A DNA stretch of 64,000 bases. Origin: an uncultured Peptostreptococcaceae bacterium. Lineage in GTDB: Bacteria > Bacillota > Clostridia > Peptostreptococcales > Peptostreptococcaceae. A program made the translations under genes and the position numbers. Under the pieces are notes generated by a model. It was not told the DNA's origin and did no database searches. It worked only from the letters and a program-made list of their open reading frames with translations. Below, one piece after another: positions 46,049 through 54,066 of the stretch. The DNA is taken from contig CAMTIM010000052.1 in NCBI GenBank assembly GCA_947072565.1, positions 45,419-109,418 of the forward strand, written 5' to 3'. Positions within the stretch are counted from its first letter, which is position 1. The number at the start of each line of letters is the position of its first letter.

Positions 46049-46261
46049 TTAGTTAAATTTTTGAACATTAATAGCAGATGGACCTCTGTCAGCTTCAACA
46101 GTATCGAAAGTAACTTCTTGTCCTTGATGTAAGTCTTTGTTGTTTCCTTCTTCTTTTATGTGAGAATAATGTACAAAAACATCTTCACCACTATCAGATG
46201 TTATAAATCCATAACCTCTATTACAATCAAACCATTTAACTACTCCATTATAATTAGCCAT
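46049..46261 (-). CDS. csp: Cold-shock protein (CspA family)
   Basis: 70 aa from ATG at 46261 (AGAAGGAG upstream); an ORF start at 46285 is not needed. One OB-fold cold-shock domain: VKWFDCNRGYGFITSD (RNP1) and EDVFVHYSHI (RNP2), then GQEVTFDTVEADRGPSAINV. Binds single-stranded RNA/DNA as an RNA chaperone. A second copy lies at 62895. Confidence 0.92.
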   Translation of the reverse strand: MANYNGVVKWFDCNRGYGFITSDSGEDVFVHYSHIKEEGNNKDLHQGQEVTFDTVEADRGPSAINVQKFN

Positions 46262-46413
46262 ATAAATAATACTCCTTCTAAACACATATTTAAAAATATT
46301 AATATATTTTCTAATATAGTATTTGCAGATATTTAAATATTAATAATACTATTTCTGTTATTATAACTAGTGATATAATAAAAGAAACTAAAATAACTAA
46401 TATAGGAGAAAAT

Positions 46414-46668
46414 ATGAAATATTCAAAAGAGCAAATGGAATTAATGGAAGCTAAGATAATAGATTTATTAAAAGAAAATGGTGAAATGAGATTTGGAAAA
46501 ATAGCAAAATCACTAATACACTCTGGTATGGCAGAATCTAGTTTTATAGTAGGTGTAATATTAGAAAGTGGATGCAAAGAACACAAAAACTATAAAGATA
46601 AAGACTTATTTACATGTCCTAAAACAGGAATGTGGAGATTATCAGATACTATAGAATTAACTAAATAA
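46414..46668 (+). CDS. Small conserved-looking protein of unknown function
   Basis: 84 aa, mostly helical. The order helix (SKEQMELMEAKIIDLLKENG), helix (MRFGKIAKSLIHSG), helix (SSFIVGVILESG), then a strand pair (LFTCPKTGMWRL) recalls a winged-helix fold, so a small DNA- or RNA-binding protein is possible. Two Cys (GCKEH, FTCPK). ATG 46414 follows ATAGGAG; its own terminator follows. Not recognised. Confidence 0.65.
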   Translation: MKYSKEQMELMEAKIIDLLKENGEMRFGKIAKSLIHSGMAESSFIVGVILESGCKEHKNYKDKDLFTCPKTGMWRLSDTIELTK

Positions 46669-46679
46669 ATATTATGAAA

Positions 46680-46722
46680 AAATAGATAAACTTACTTTTA
46701 AGTAAATTTATCTATTTTTTTT
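46680..46722 (+). terminator. Terminator of the 84-aa protein gene
   Basis: AAATAGATAAACTTAC pairs with GTAAATTTATCTATTT (one mismatch), then T run. Confidence 0.88.
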
Positions 46723-46839
46723 GTATATGAAATTATTTGAATATAAAAAATGAATTTAAAGCTTTGGTTAATAATCCTATTTTACAATCATACAATATAT
46801 AAAATATGTTTTTTATGATTACAAAGAGGAGGGATTTGT

Positions 46840-48369
46840 TTGGAACAATTATTTAATAGTGTAAATAGCTTCTTTGAGTTTATAGTTCCTATATCAGATT
46901 TTATGTGGAATTTCCCCACAAATTTCAAGTGGTATGCTAATATACCTGTTTTAGGAAACTTTGCATTTTCTATATTACTACTTGTTGGAACTGGAATCTA
47001 TTTTACTTTTAAAACAAAATTTGTACAAGTAAGACGGTTTAAAACAGGACTTAAGACTATTATCAAAAAAAAATCAGGTGATATTGGGGTTAGTCCTTTT
47101 GCAGCATTTTTATTAAGTTCAGCCATGAGAATAGGTCCAGGAAATATTATAGGTGTAACCTATGCTGTATCTGTAGGAGGTCCAGGGGCTATATTTTGGA
47201 TGTGGGTATCAGCTTTCTTTGGAATGTCTATAGCATTTTCAGAAGCAGTTCTTGCTCAATTATTTAAAGAAAGAAAAGATAAGGAATTTGTAGGTGGTCT
47301 TCCATTTTACGGAAGAAAAATATTTGGAAATAGATATTGGGTAGGAGTGTTACTTTCAACAATATTTATAATTTATGCGTTGTTTAATCTACCAGGCCAA
47401 ACATTTAACTTGTATACATCACTAGGCTCTGTTGCAGAAAATTTAACAGGTCAAACATATGGTAGACAATCAATAGTTTATTATGTAATAGGTATAGCAA
47501 TAATACTTTCAGTAGCTTTAACAGTATTTAAAGGTTTAAAAGGAGTTACTAGAGTAACTGATAAATTAGTTCCTATAATGGCAATTATATATACAGGTAT
47601 AGTAATAATATTAATATGTATAAATTTCAAATTAATACCATATTTCTTTGTATCAGTATTTAAAGGCGCATTTACACCTGAGGCAATATTTGGAGGTGGA
47701 TTTGGTATTTGTTTAGCTCAAGGTGTTAAAAGGGGCTTAATGTCTAATGAGGCAGGTCAAGGTACTATAACTATGGCAGCTGCTATATCTGAAAATGATC
47801 ATCCATGTGAACAAGGATTTATTCAAGCAATAGGCGTATTTTTAGATACTATGATAATTTGTACAATGACAGGATTTGTAATAGTTATGGCAAGTGTATG
47901 GAATGGTGACGCTGGAGTTGTATGGGATGTTATAAAAGAATCTAAATTATCAATATATACATCATCAGTAGCTTACTTAGTTCCAGGTGTTTCACTAGAT
48001 AATGCAGTAAACTCAATACTATCATTATGCTATGCTATGTTTGCATTTACAACATTAATAGGTCTTGTATTGTTTGCAGAAATATCAGTAAACTGTATAA
48101 CAAGAGATAAAAAAGCTATAATGGCTATAAGAGGATTAGGTGCAATAGTATTTGTTCCATTTGGAGTATTGTCGGTACTTGCTGGGTTAGAACTTGGAAA
48201 TGTATGGTACATATCTGATATGGTAAATATAATGGTTGTATACTCAAATGTTCCGATATTAATAGTTGGAAGGCATATAATTTTAAAAACGCTAGATCAC
48301 TATGAACACTCAAATGGTGAAAAGTTTGTATCAAAAGATATTGGAATAGAAACAGAATACTGGAAATAA
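46840..48369 (+). CDS. Sodium:alanine (AGCS family) symporter
   Basis: 509 aa from TTG 46840, seven nt after GAGGAGGG. About ten to eleven membrane helices; AGCS signatures FKTKFVQVRRF, SSAMRIGPGNIIGVTYAVS (substrate and Na+ site) and VKRGLMSNEAGQGTITMAAA. Imports alanine or glycine with Na+. Together with the Na+ pump of the propionate operon it implies use of a sodium gradient. Monocistronic. Confidence 0.9.
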   Translation: MEQLFNSVNSFFEFIVPISDFMWNFPTNFKWYANIPVLGNFAFSILLLVGTGIYFTFKTKFVQVRRFKTGLKTIIKKKSGDIGVSPFAAFLLSSAMRIGPGNIIGVTYAVSVGGPGAIFWMWVSAFFGMSIAFSEAVLAQLFKERKDKEFVGGLPFYGRKIFGNRYWVGVLLSTIFIIYALFNLPGQTFNLYTSLGSVAENLTGQTYGRQSIVYYVIGIAIILSVALTVFKGLKGVTRVTDKLVPIMAIIYTGIVIILICINFKLIPYFFVSVFKGAFTPEAIFGGGFGICLAQGVKRGLMSNEAGQGTITMAAAISENDHPCEQGFIQAIGVFLDTMIICTMTGFVIVMASVWNGDAGVVWDVIKESKLSIYTSSVAYLVPGVSLDNAVNSILSLCYAMFAFTTLIGLVLFAEISVNCITRDKKAIMAIRGLGAIVFVPFGVLSVLAGLELGNVWYISDMVNIMVVYSNVPILIVGRHIILKTLDHYEHSNGEKFVSKDIGIETEYWK

Positions 48370-48463
48370 TAAACAAAATTGAAACTTTAAAACATATTGT
48401 ACTAAACTTAAAATAGTGATATATTAAATAATTATAAATAATGTTTTATTACTTTAAAAAATT

Positions 48464-48511
48464 AAAGGAGTATCTCAAAATGAGTTAATCATTATAGAGT
48501 TACTCCTTTTT
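48464..48511 (+). terminator. Terminator of the AGCS gene
   Basis: AAAGGAGTA-t-CTC pairs with GAG-t-TACTCCTTT, followed by T. Confidence 0.82.
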
Positions 48512-48590
48512 AGCGTTAATATTTAAATTATAAAAATCGTATTAAATATTAATGTACATATACGCAATAAAAAAGGAGGACCCTAGATAT

Positions 48591-49088
48591 ATGAAATTAC
48601 TGAGCTTGGGGGAGAAAATTAAAGAAAAAAAATTGAAAAATTATATAATTGAAAATAAAAATTCTTTTTATAAAATTGCATATAAATACGTAAATAATAA
48701 ACCTGATGCCTTAGATATAGTCCAAGAATCTATATTGAAAAGTTTGTCGAAAATTGATAAATTAGAAAATATAGATAGCATTAAGTCATGGTTTTATACA
48801 ATACTTATTAATACATGCATAGATTATACAAGGCAAAATAAAAAATATACAGAGATTGTAGAAAAGGTATCAAGTGATACATATATAGATCGTGATATTG
48901 AAGCGGATATAGATATACAAATGGCACTAGATAATTTACCAAAAGAGTATAAGACCGTGGTTATATTAAGATATTTTCAAGATATGAAGATATCTGACAT
49001 CGCAAAAATATTAGATGAGAACATAAACACTGTAAAAACAAGACTTTATAAAGCTTTAAAATTATTGAAAATAGAAATAGAAGAATAG
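48591..49088 (+). CDS. sigV: ECF sigma factor, SigV-like
   Basis: 165 aa from ATG 48591, ten nt after AAAGGAGGA; an ATG at 48552 precedes that site and is unlikely. Region 2 (YKYVNNKPDALDIVQESILKSL, then IKSWFYTILINTCIDYTR) and region 4 (LPKEYKTVVILRYFQDMKIS, NTVKTRLYKALKLL). The gene 10 nt downstream is an RsiV-type anti-sigma factor, so this is probably the lysozyme-responsive SigV. No convincing GAAAC/CGTC-type self-promoter was found. Confidence 0.82.
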   Translation: MKLLSLGEKIKEKKLKNYIIENKNSFYKIAYKYVNNKPDALDIVQESILKSLSKIDKLENIDSIKSWFYTILINTCIDYTRQNKKYTEIVEKVSSDTYIDRDIEADIDIQMALDNLPKEYKTVVILRYFQDMKISDIAKILDENINTVKTRLYKALKLLKIEIEE

Positions 49089-49098
49089 GGAGGTACTT

Positions 49099-49959
49099 AT
49101 GAACGATAAAGAAAAATTACAAAAGCTAAAAGAAAACTATGATAACATTGAAATACCTTCTGAACTAGAAGATATAGTAAAAAATGCTTTATATAAAAAT
49201 AAATATAACAATAAAGTAAGTTTAGTAAAAAGTTTATCATTAGTAGCATCTCTTGTAGCAGTATTTGTATGTAGTGTAAATACAAGTCCGTTAGTAGCTA
49301 ATGCATTAGACCGTATACCTGTAATAGGTAAAATAGTAAAAGTAGTAAAGTTCTCTAATTATAGTTTAGATAAAAATGGACTAGAAGTATCTGTAGATGT
49401 AGCTAAGGTAGAAGGCTTAAAAGATAAAAAATTAGAAAAAAGCTTAAATGAAGAATTAGAAAAAGAAGCTAAAGCTTTATATCAACAATATGTAGAAGAA
49501 TCAAAAACACTAGAAAAAAACAATAAACAAGCTCATCAAATGCTAAGATCATCATATGAAGTTAAAGTAAATAATGAAGATATACTGTCATTAGTTGTTT
49601 CTAATTATGAATTTCAGGCATCATCTGATACAACTAGAAAGTTTTATAATATAAACAAAAAAAGTGAAAAGCCAATAACACTTAAAAGTATGTTTGAAAA
49701 TGTAGACTATATAAACATTATAAGCGAAAATATAAAGTCTCAAATGGAAAAGCAAATGAAGTTAGATTCTAATAGTTTTTATTGGATAAATACTGGACAA
49801 GATGATGATTTTAAAACTATAAAAGAAAATCAAGGATTTTATATAAATGAAAAAGATGAGTTAGTAATATGCTTTGATAAATATGAAGTAGGCCCAGGTT
49901 CTATGGGAGCAGTTGATTTTACTATACCAAATGAAGTTTTAAAACCAAATTTAAATTAA
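49099..49959 (+). CDS. rsiV: Anti-sigma factor RsiV-like (DUF3298)
   Basis: 286 aa. A short cytosolic N-terminus to hold the sigma factor, one membrane helix (about residues 35-58, SLVKSLSLVASLVAVFVCSV), then a ~225-residue outside domain ending in DUF3298 (KPITLKSMFENVDYINIISE, YINEKDELVICFDKYEVGPG). In the known RsiV the outside domain binds lysozyme, triggering cleavage and sigma release. ATG 49099 follows AGGGAGG; co-transcribed with the sigma gene. Confidence 0.82.
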   Translation: MNDKEKLQKLKENYDNIEIPSELEDIVKNALYKNKYNNKVSLVKSLSLVASLVAVFVCSVNTSPLVANALDRIPVIGKIVKVVKFSNYSLDKNGLEVSVDVAKVEGLKDKKLEKSLNEELEKEAKALYQQYVEESKTLEKNNKQAHQMLRSSYEVKVNNEDILSLVVSNYEFQASSDTTRKFYNINKKSEKPITLKSMFENVDYINIISENIKSQMEKQMKLDSNSFYWINTGQDDDFKTIKENQGFYINEKDELVICFDKYEVGPGSMGAVDFTIPNEVLKPNLN

Positions 49960-49968
49960 GACAAACGG

Positions 49969-50000
49969 AAAGGCACCTATCAAAGATAGGTGCCTTTATT
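49969..50000 (+). terminator. Terminator of the sigV-rsiV unit
   Basis: Perfect 13-bp stem AAAGGCACCTATC (49969-49981)/GATAGGTGCCTTT (49985-49997). Confidence 0.9.
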
Positions 50001-50014
50001 TGGGCTAGCGTATA

Positions 50015-50231
50015 TTTATGCGCGATGCATAAATGCCACTAAAATCATTATAATATAAAATAAAGTTTATGTAAATAGTAAATTATAAAAAAAGAGAAAA
50101 AAATATTAAAAACAATTAAAAAACAGAAAAATAACGTAATAACAAGTATTATGGCAATGTGAAATAAAGAGAAATAAAAAAAATTAAAATGCAAATAATA
50201 AAAATAAGATAAAATATATGAAAGGGAGAGA
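50015..50231. other. AT-rich gap before thioredoxin
   Basis: Part of the 305-nt gap 49960-50264. A small hairpin TTATGC/GCATAA lies at 50015-50032. The rest is A-rich leader with no ORF and no clear promoter. Confidence 0.5.
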
Positions 50232-50264
50232 CTATTCAAGTTTGTTTTGAATAGCAAAAATAAA
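50222..50264 (+). promoter_or_regulatory. Hairpin between ribosome site and start codon of thioredoxin
   Basis: AAGGGAGAG (50222-50230) lies 34 nt before ATG 50265. Between them is a perfect 8-bp stem CTATTCAA (50232-50239)/TTGAATAG (50247-50254), loop of 7. Folded, the hairpin would bring the ribosome site within ~11 nt of the ATG. The alternative start TTG 50247 lies within the stem. Confidence 0.6.
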
Positions 50265-50591
50265 ATGGAAAATCTTATAAGAATATTAAATGCAGAAGAA
50301 TTTAACTCTATAATAGAAAATGGAAGTGGAGTAGCTGTAGTAGACTTTTTTGCAACATGGTGTGCTCCTTGTAAAATGTTAGCGCCAGTATTTCAACAAG
50401 CAAGTGATGAAATGGGATCTAGTGCAAACTTTGTAAAAGTAGACATCGATCAAACTACCGATGTAGCAAGAAAGTATAATGTAAGTACAGTTCCAACAGT
50501 TATGATATTTAAAGATGGAAAACCTGTAGAGATATTAGTTGGGTTTATGCCAAAGGAAAGTTTAATATCAAAGGTTAATAATCATTTATAA
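50265..50591 (+). CDS. trxA: Thioredoxin
   Basis: 108 aa from ATG 50265. VVDFFATWCAPCKMLAPVFQ gives the active site WCAPC (rather than the usual WCGPC), then VKVDIDQTTDVARKYNVSTVPT with the cis-Pro and FKDGKPVEILVGFMPK. General dithiol reductant. No thioredoxin reductase is adjacent. The start is ambiguous because a hairpin separates the ribosome site from ATG; TTG 50247 would add six residues. Confidence 0.9.
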   Translation: MENLIRILNAEEFNSIIENGSGVAVVDFFATWCAPCKMLAPVFQQASDEMGSSANFVKVDIDQTTDVARKYNVSTVPTVMIFKDGKPVEILVGFMPKESLISKVNNHL

Positions 50592-50629
50592 AAATTATAA
50601 TATTATACTTAATTAATATTACTAAATTT

Positions 50630-50659
50630 AAAGACTAGGATAATATCCTAGTCTTTTTT
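50630..50659 (+). terminator. Terminator of trxA
   Basis: AAGACTAGGATA/TATCCTAGTCTT, nearly continuous palindrome, then T run. Confidence 0.85.
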
Positions 50660-50745
50660 GATGTAACAATTAAAAATATAAATCATAAAATAGAGGAAAG
50701 GGTAGAAATAAAAATAAATATTGTAATAGAGGAGTCAAAACATAT

Positions 50746-50967
50746 ATGGCAAAAAAAGCTGAAAAAGTAGTTAAAAAAGTAACTGAACCAGTAGAAAAAG
50801 TAGGAAAAGAAGTACTAAATGGAGTAGGAAATGTCGCAAAAGAAGCTATACAAGGAACATTAAATGTAGGTAAAGAAGCTGTGAAAACTGGGTATAATGT
50901 AGGTAAAGAAACAGTAAACACTGGAAAATCAGTAGGTAAAGCTGTTAAGAAAAGTACTAAAAAATAA
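50746..50967 (+). CDS. LEA-like protein with five 11-residue repeats
   Basis: 73 aa, Lys/Val/Gly-rich, no Cys or Trp. From residue ~19 it is built from 11-mers: VGKEVLNGVGN, VAKEAIQGTLN, VGKEAVKTGYN, VGKETVNTGKS, VGKAVKKSTKK. Eleven-residue amphipathic repeats are the hallmark of group 3 LEA and apolipoprotein-like proteins, which bind membranes or protect during desiccation. GAGGAG precedes ATG 50746; its own terminator follows. Possibly stress- or sporulation-related; no family name is certain. Confidence 0.75.
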   Translation: MAKKAEKVVKKVTEPVEKVGKEVLNGVGNVAKEAIQGTLNVGKEAVKTGYNVGKETVNTGKSVGKAVKKSTKK

Positions 50968-50981
50968 TTTTATATAATACA

Positions 50982-51020
50982 AACACCTTAGTTATAAAAA
51001 TATCAACTAAGGTGTTTTTT
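50982..51020 (+). terminator. Terminator of the 11-mer repeat gene
   Basis: AACACCTTAGTT with AACTAAGGTGTT, then T run. Confidence 0.9.
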
Positions 51021-51147
51021 ATTTGTCTAAATCATGGACAACTATAATAAACGATTTCTTAATTGGAATATAAATTAAATACATTAAAAAAAATAGCAAA
51101 AAAAAAATAAATTTGGTGATATAATATAGATTGAGGAGGGAATGCTG

Positions 51148-52167
51148 ATGAAAAAAATACTGTACATAAATCTTAATGATAGGAAAGCAAGAACAATCAA
51201 TCAGTACGACAAGTGTAGAATCAATTTAAATGCTGATAATTTAGTATTTGAAGCGCCACCTTTAGCTGGATATGGAATTGTAGGATTAAATAGATTAAGT
51301 GTGTATGATAAAAATTCATTGTCAACAAGTGGAAGTCATTTTGCACATTTTATGAAATGTAATGGATACGACTATTTAGTATTTGAGGGAGAAAGTGATG
51401 TTCCTGTATATGTGTATATAGACAAAGAAAACATTATCATAAATGATGCTACTCATTTGTCTGAAGCCGATTTTTTAAGTACACAAAAAATACTTAAAAA
51501 AGAATTATATGTTAATAAAATAGAGGTTGCATCTGTGGGGATAGCGGGGATAAAAAATATTGACTTTGCAAAAATTATGCTTAGAAATAATAAGTCTTGT
51601 GGAAGCGGTGGCCTTGGTAAATTAATGGCTAATAAAAATTTAAAAGCTATAGCTCTTAGACATCAAGAAAATTTAATTCCATATGATGGAGAAAATTTTA
51701 AAAAGTATAATCAAATCATTGCAAAGAGAATAACTAGCGAGAATAAAAGAGATTGGTATGATGAAAATAATAACTGTTACGGATGTTGCTTAAATTGTAA
51801 AAACACTGTAGTAGATAAAATAAAAAAATATGGGTTTACTATGGCAGAGTCTGAAAATATAAATAAAATATCTAATTTTTACGGAATGGACAGTATAACT
51901 TTAGCTAGAGGAATAAATAAGTATAAAAATGATTTTGACACCGAAATAATAGATTTAGACCATTTTGTACAAAATATAATAAATAATTATGATTATTACA
52001 AGCCTTTATTTATAAATGAAAATAAAAGAAAAAATGAATTAAGAAAAAATAGTGATGATGAAGAAAAACTAGGATTTTGCAAAATATTATTAGAAAAGAA
52101 CATTTTAACTGATAAAGAAAAGAAATATTTAATAAAATCTATATTAGGATTAAGTATGGCTATTTAA
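51148..52167 (+). CDS. Half-length aldehyde:ferredoxin oxidoreductase-like protein
   Basis: 339 aa from ATG 51148, seven nt after GAGGAGGG; ATG 51142 is too close. The first ~190 residues align with the AOR N-terminal domain (YDYLVFEGESDVPVYVYI, VASVGIAGIKNIDFAKIM, CGSGGLGKLMANKNLKAIAL). C210YGCCLNC217 corresponds to the CxxCxxxC cluster motif of domain 2. AORs are ~600 aa; here the rest is ~120 divergent residues, and the DxxGLC pterin motifs and fourth cluster Cys are not seen. The cofactor-contact loop differs (STSGSHFAHFMK). It looks like a shortened relative, not a simple truncation, because the frame ends cleanly at a terminator. Confidence 0.72.
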   Translation: MKKILYINLNDRKARTINQYDKCRINLNADNLVFEAPPLAGYGIVGLNRLSVYDKNSLSTSGSHFAHFMKCNGYDYLVFEGESDVPVYVYIDKENIIINDATHLSEADFLSTQKILKKELYVNKIEVASVGIAGIKNIDFAKIMLRNNKSCGSGGLGKLMANKNLKAIALRHQENLIPYDGENFKKYNQIIAKRITSENKRDWYDENNNCYGCCLNCKNTVVDKIKKYGFTMAESENINKISNFYGMDSITLARGINKYKNDFDTEIIDLDHFVQNIINNYDYYKPLFINENKRKNELRKNSDDEEKLGFCKILLEKNILTDKEKKYLIKSILGLSMAI

Positions 52168-52213
52168 GATTTAACTGATATAATTTATAGCAAAGTTAAT
52201 CTATAAATTAAAT

Positions 52214-52249
52214 AAAAATAGAGCTAAGAAAAACTTAGCTCTATTTTTA
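52214..52249. terminator. Bidirectional terminator between the AOR-like gene and the membrane protein gene
   Basis: AAAAATAGAGCTAAG/CTTAGCTCTATTTTT, symmetric 15-bp stem. Confidence 0.92.
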
Positions 52250-52765
52250 TTTAATATATTCTGTTCCGTCTATAAGTAAAGAATAAGGTTTATTCTCTTT
52301 TAAAATCATATCAAAATCTTTCTTTTCTTTTTTCTTTGAAGAAATATTTCCCTCAGCATAAACTGATTTTCCATTTTTATGCATATTATTAGTATCTACC
52401 TGGTCTTTAGAATCTAAAATTAATATATGTCTAATCTCATTTTCCACTATCTTAGAGTAAGATGAAAACTCAGTATTAGATAGTGAAGAACTTGAGGAAG
52501 TAAATCTAGGCTTATTTCTTAATAAATTATTATCTATAAAAGAGAGTAGGAAAAAAAACATAACCAAGAGTAAAATTATTAAAAGAGGTTTATTGTTTTT
52601 TATAAGTTTGATGCTCTTTTCTTTCTTCTTCTTATATTTAGGGTACGGAATGATTTTAGAAGAAGTACTAGAATTAGTATTTTTAATATTATACTTTGAC
52701 GTTTGTTTTTTCTCATCGTATTCCTTCTGTTTAAATATAATCGTTTTATTTGCCGTAGTTTTCAT
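52247..52765 (-). CDS. Single-pass membrane protein of unknown function
   Basis: 172 aa. A Lys-rich cytosolic N-terminus (about 65 residues, with KYKKKKEKSIKLIKNN before the membrane), one helix (PLLIILLLVMFFFLLSFI), a Ser-rich linker, then an outside domain of ~85 residues (IVENEIRHILILDSKDQVD ... YSLLIDGTEYIK). ATG 52765 follows AAAGGAGG. Monocistronic. Not recognised; the topology suits an envelope or sporulation protein. Confidence 0.7.
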   Translation of the reverse strand: MKTTANKTIIFKQKEYDEKKQTSKYNIKNTNSSTSSKIIPYPKYKKKKEKSIKLIKNNKPLLIILLLVMFFFLLSFIDNNLLRNKPRFTSSSSSLSNTEFSSYSKIVENEIRHILILDSKDQVDTNNMHKNGKSVYAEGNISSKKKEKKDFDMILKENKPYSLLIDGTEYIK

Positions 52766-53056
52766 ATATTTACCTCCTTTAACTTATATACTTTGCTCTA
52801 TACCATAATAGTAATACTATTAGTGCCAATATACAATAAAAGTAAAACATAATAATCTTACAAAAATAAATAAATTTCTTCAATTTGTAACAAAACAAAA
52901 ATCAATTTACATTTTTAAATATAAATACTTTAGTACTTTAAGTGTTAATATATAAACTAAGCAAATATCATATGGTATAAAAAATAATAAAACAGTAATA
53001 ATTCTAATAAAAGGAAAATATAATAAAATATAAAAACTTTAAAAGGAGTGTTACTA
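52766..53056. other. 291-nt AT-rich intergenic region
   Basis: Divergent promoter region between the membrane protein and the 53-aa gene. I see no ORF, no structured RNA and no clear operator; ACTTTAGTACTTTAAGT near 52927 is a weak palindrome. Confidence 0.5.
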
Positions 53057-53218
53057 ATGATTAATAAAACTAGGAAAATACAAGATATAACTTTAGTTAA
53101 TTTAATAGATGGTGAAGTGACTTTAAGGGAGTTAGATGAAATATATAGAAAAATGGGATTTGCATTTGTTGGGAATAAGGGTAAGTTTACTAAAATAAAA
53201 AAAGAAATTAAACATTAA
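53057..53218 (+). CDS. Small 53-aa protein, unknown
   Basis: ATG 53057 follows AAAAGGAGTG with ideal spacing; the stop is TAA 53216-53218. The product has a basic N-terminus, then LVNLIDGEVTLRELDEIYRK, a helix-turn-helix-like acidic/basic alternation, and a basic tail (GNKGKFTKIKKEIKH). The strong ribosome site and the following terminator support a real gene. Possibly a small nucleic-acid-binding protein; no family recognised. Confidence 0.65.
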   Translation: MINKTRKIQDITLVNLIDGEVTLRELDEIYRKMGFAFVGNKGKFTKIKKEIKH

Positions 53219-53255
53219 TAAAATGTATAATATAATAAAACACTTTCAAGAGATA

Positions 53256-53297
53256 ACCTAGCTTAGTAAAGCAATTATATACTGAGCTGGGTTTTTT
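53256..53297 (+). terminator. Terminator of the 53-aa gene
   Basis: AACCTAGCTTAGT pairs with ACTGAGCTGGGTT (G-U pairs), then T6. Confidence 0.85.
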
Positions 53298-53340
53298 GAA
53301 TATAACGAAAAATTAAGTTGATTTTATGGAGGTAAGTAAA

Positions 53341-53973
53341 ATGAAAATAATGACATACAATATTCATAAAGGAATGGATAGCAATGATAAAATTACATTA
53401 TCAAAGATAAGTAAATATTTAATACAATCAGATTGTGATGTTATTTGTTTGCAAGAAGTACTTTATCCTCAGTTTGCAAAATTTAAATTAGAATTAAATA
53501 TGGATGGGGTATTTGCAGCTAATGTAGCTACATCAATTATGATGTATGGAATTTGTACTTTTTCTAAGAGTGAAATTAAAAATCATAGCCATGTTTTTTT
53601 AACTAGTTTAAAAGAGCAAAGGGGCTTTTTATATACAAATATATTTTCAGATTGCGGGAAAATAAATGTTATCAATACCCACTTAGGCCTAGATTGTGAT
53701 GAAAGGAAAAAGCAAATAAGCGAAATACTAGATTACACAAATGATTTAGATGGAAAAAGCGTAATATGTGGAGATATGAACGAAAAAAATATAGGTATAA
53801 ATACTTTTTATGATGCAGCAGTCTTTACTAATAATAATAAACTATGTACTTTTGAAAAAACTGATGCAAGAATAGATTATATATTTGCAGATAAGCTAGT
53901 AACGATAGATGATTACTGTGTAGATTTTGTGCAATATTCAGACCATTTTCCAATTAAATGCAATTTGAGGTAA
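53341..53973 (+). CDS. Endonuclease/exonuclease/phosphatase-family hydrolase
   Basis: 210 aa from ATG 53341, after GGAGG (53328-53332); an in-frame ATG at 53326 overlaps that site. Metal-dependent EEP fold: MTYNIHKGMD, CLQEV, NTHLGLD, CGDMNE and QYSDHFPI, the full set of catalytic Asn/Glu/His/Asp residues. Substrates of the family range from DNA to sphingomyelin and inositol phosphates. There is no signal peptide, so it acts inside the cell; the target cannot be read. Confidence 0.85.
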   Translation: MKIMTYNIHKGMDSNDKITLSKISKYLIQSDCDVICLQEVLYPQFAKFKLELNMDGVFAANVATSIMMYGICTFSKSEIKNHSHVFLTSLKEQRGFLYTNIFSDCGKINVINTHLGLDCDERKKQISEILDYTNDLDGKSVICGDMNEKNIGINTFYDAAVFTNNNKLCTFEKTDARIDYIFADKLVTIDDYCVDFVQYSDHFPIKCNLR

Positions 53974-53975
53974 AA

Positions 53976-54037
53976 TGTAACAATAAAGTTACATATCCCC
54001 CATAAAACTTGTTTTAAAAAAATTAATCCCCTATAAT
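53976..54037 (+). promoter_or_regulatory. Promoter of the VanW gene and upstream palindrome
   Basis: -35 TTGTTT (54009-54014), 17-nt spacer, -10 TATAAT (54032-54037). Upstream, TGTAAC (53976-53981)/GTTACA (53988-53993) is a perfect palindrome with a 6-nt gap; no T run follows, so it may be an operator. Confidence 0.65.
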
Positions 54038-54066
54038 TTAGATAGTCTTGAAAATGAGGTGGGGGA

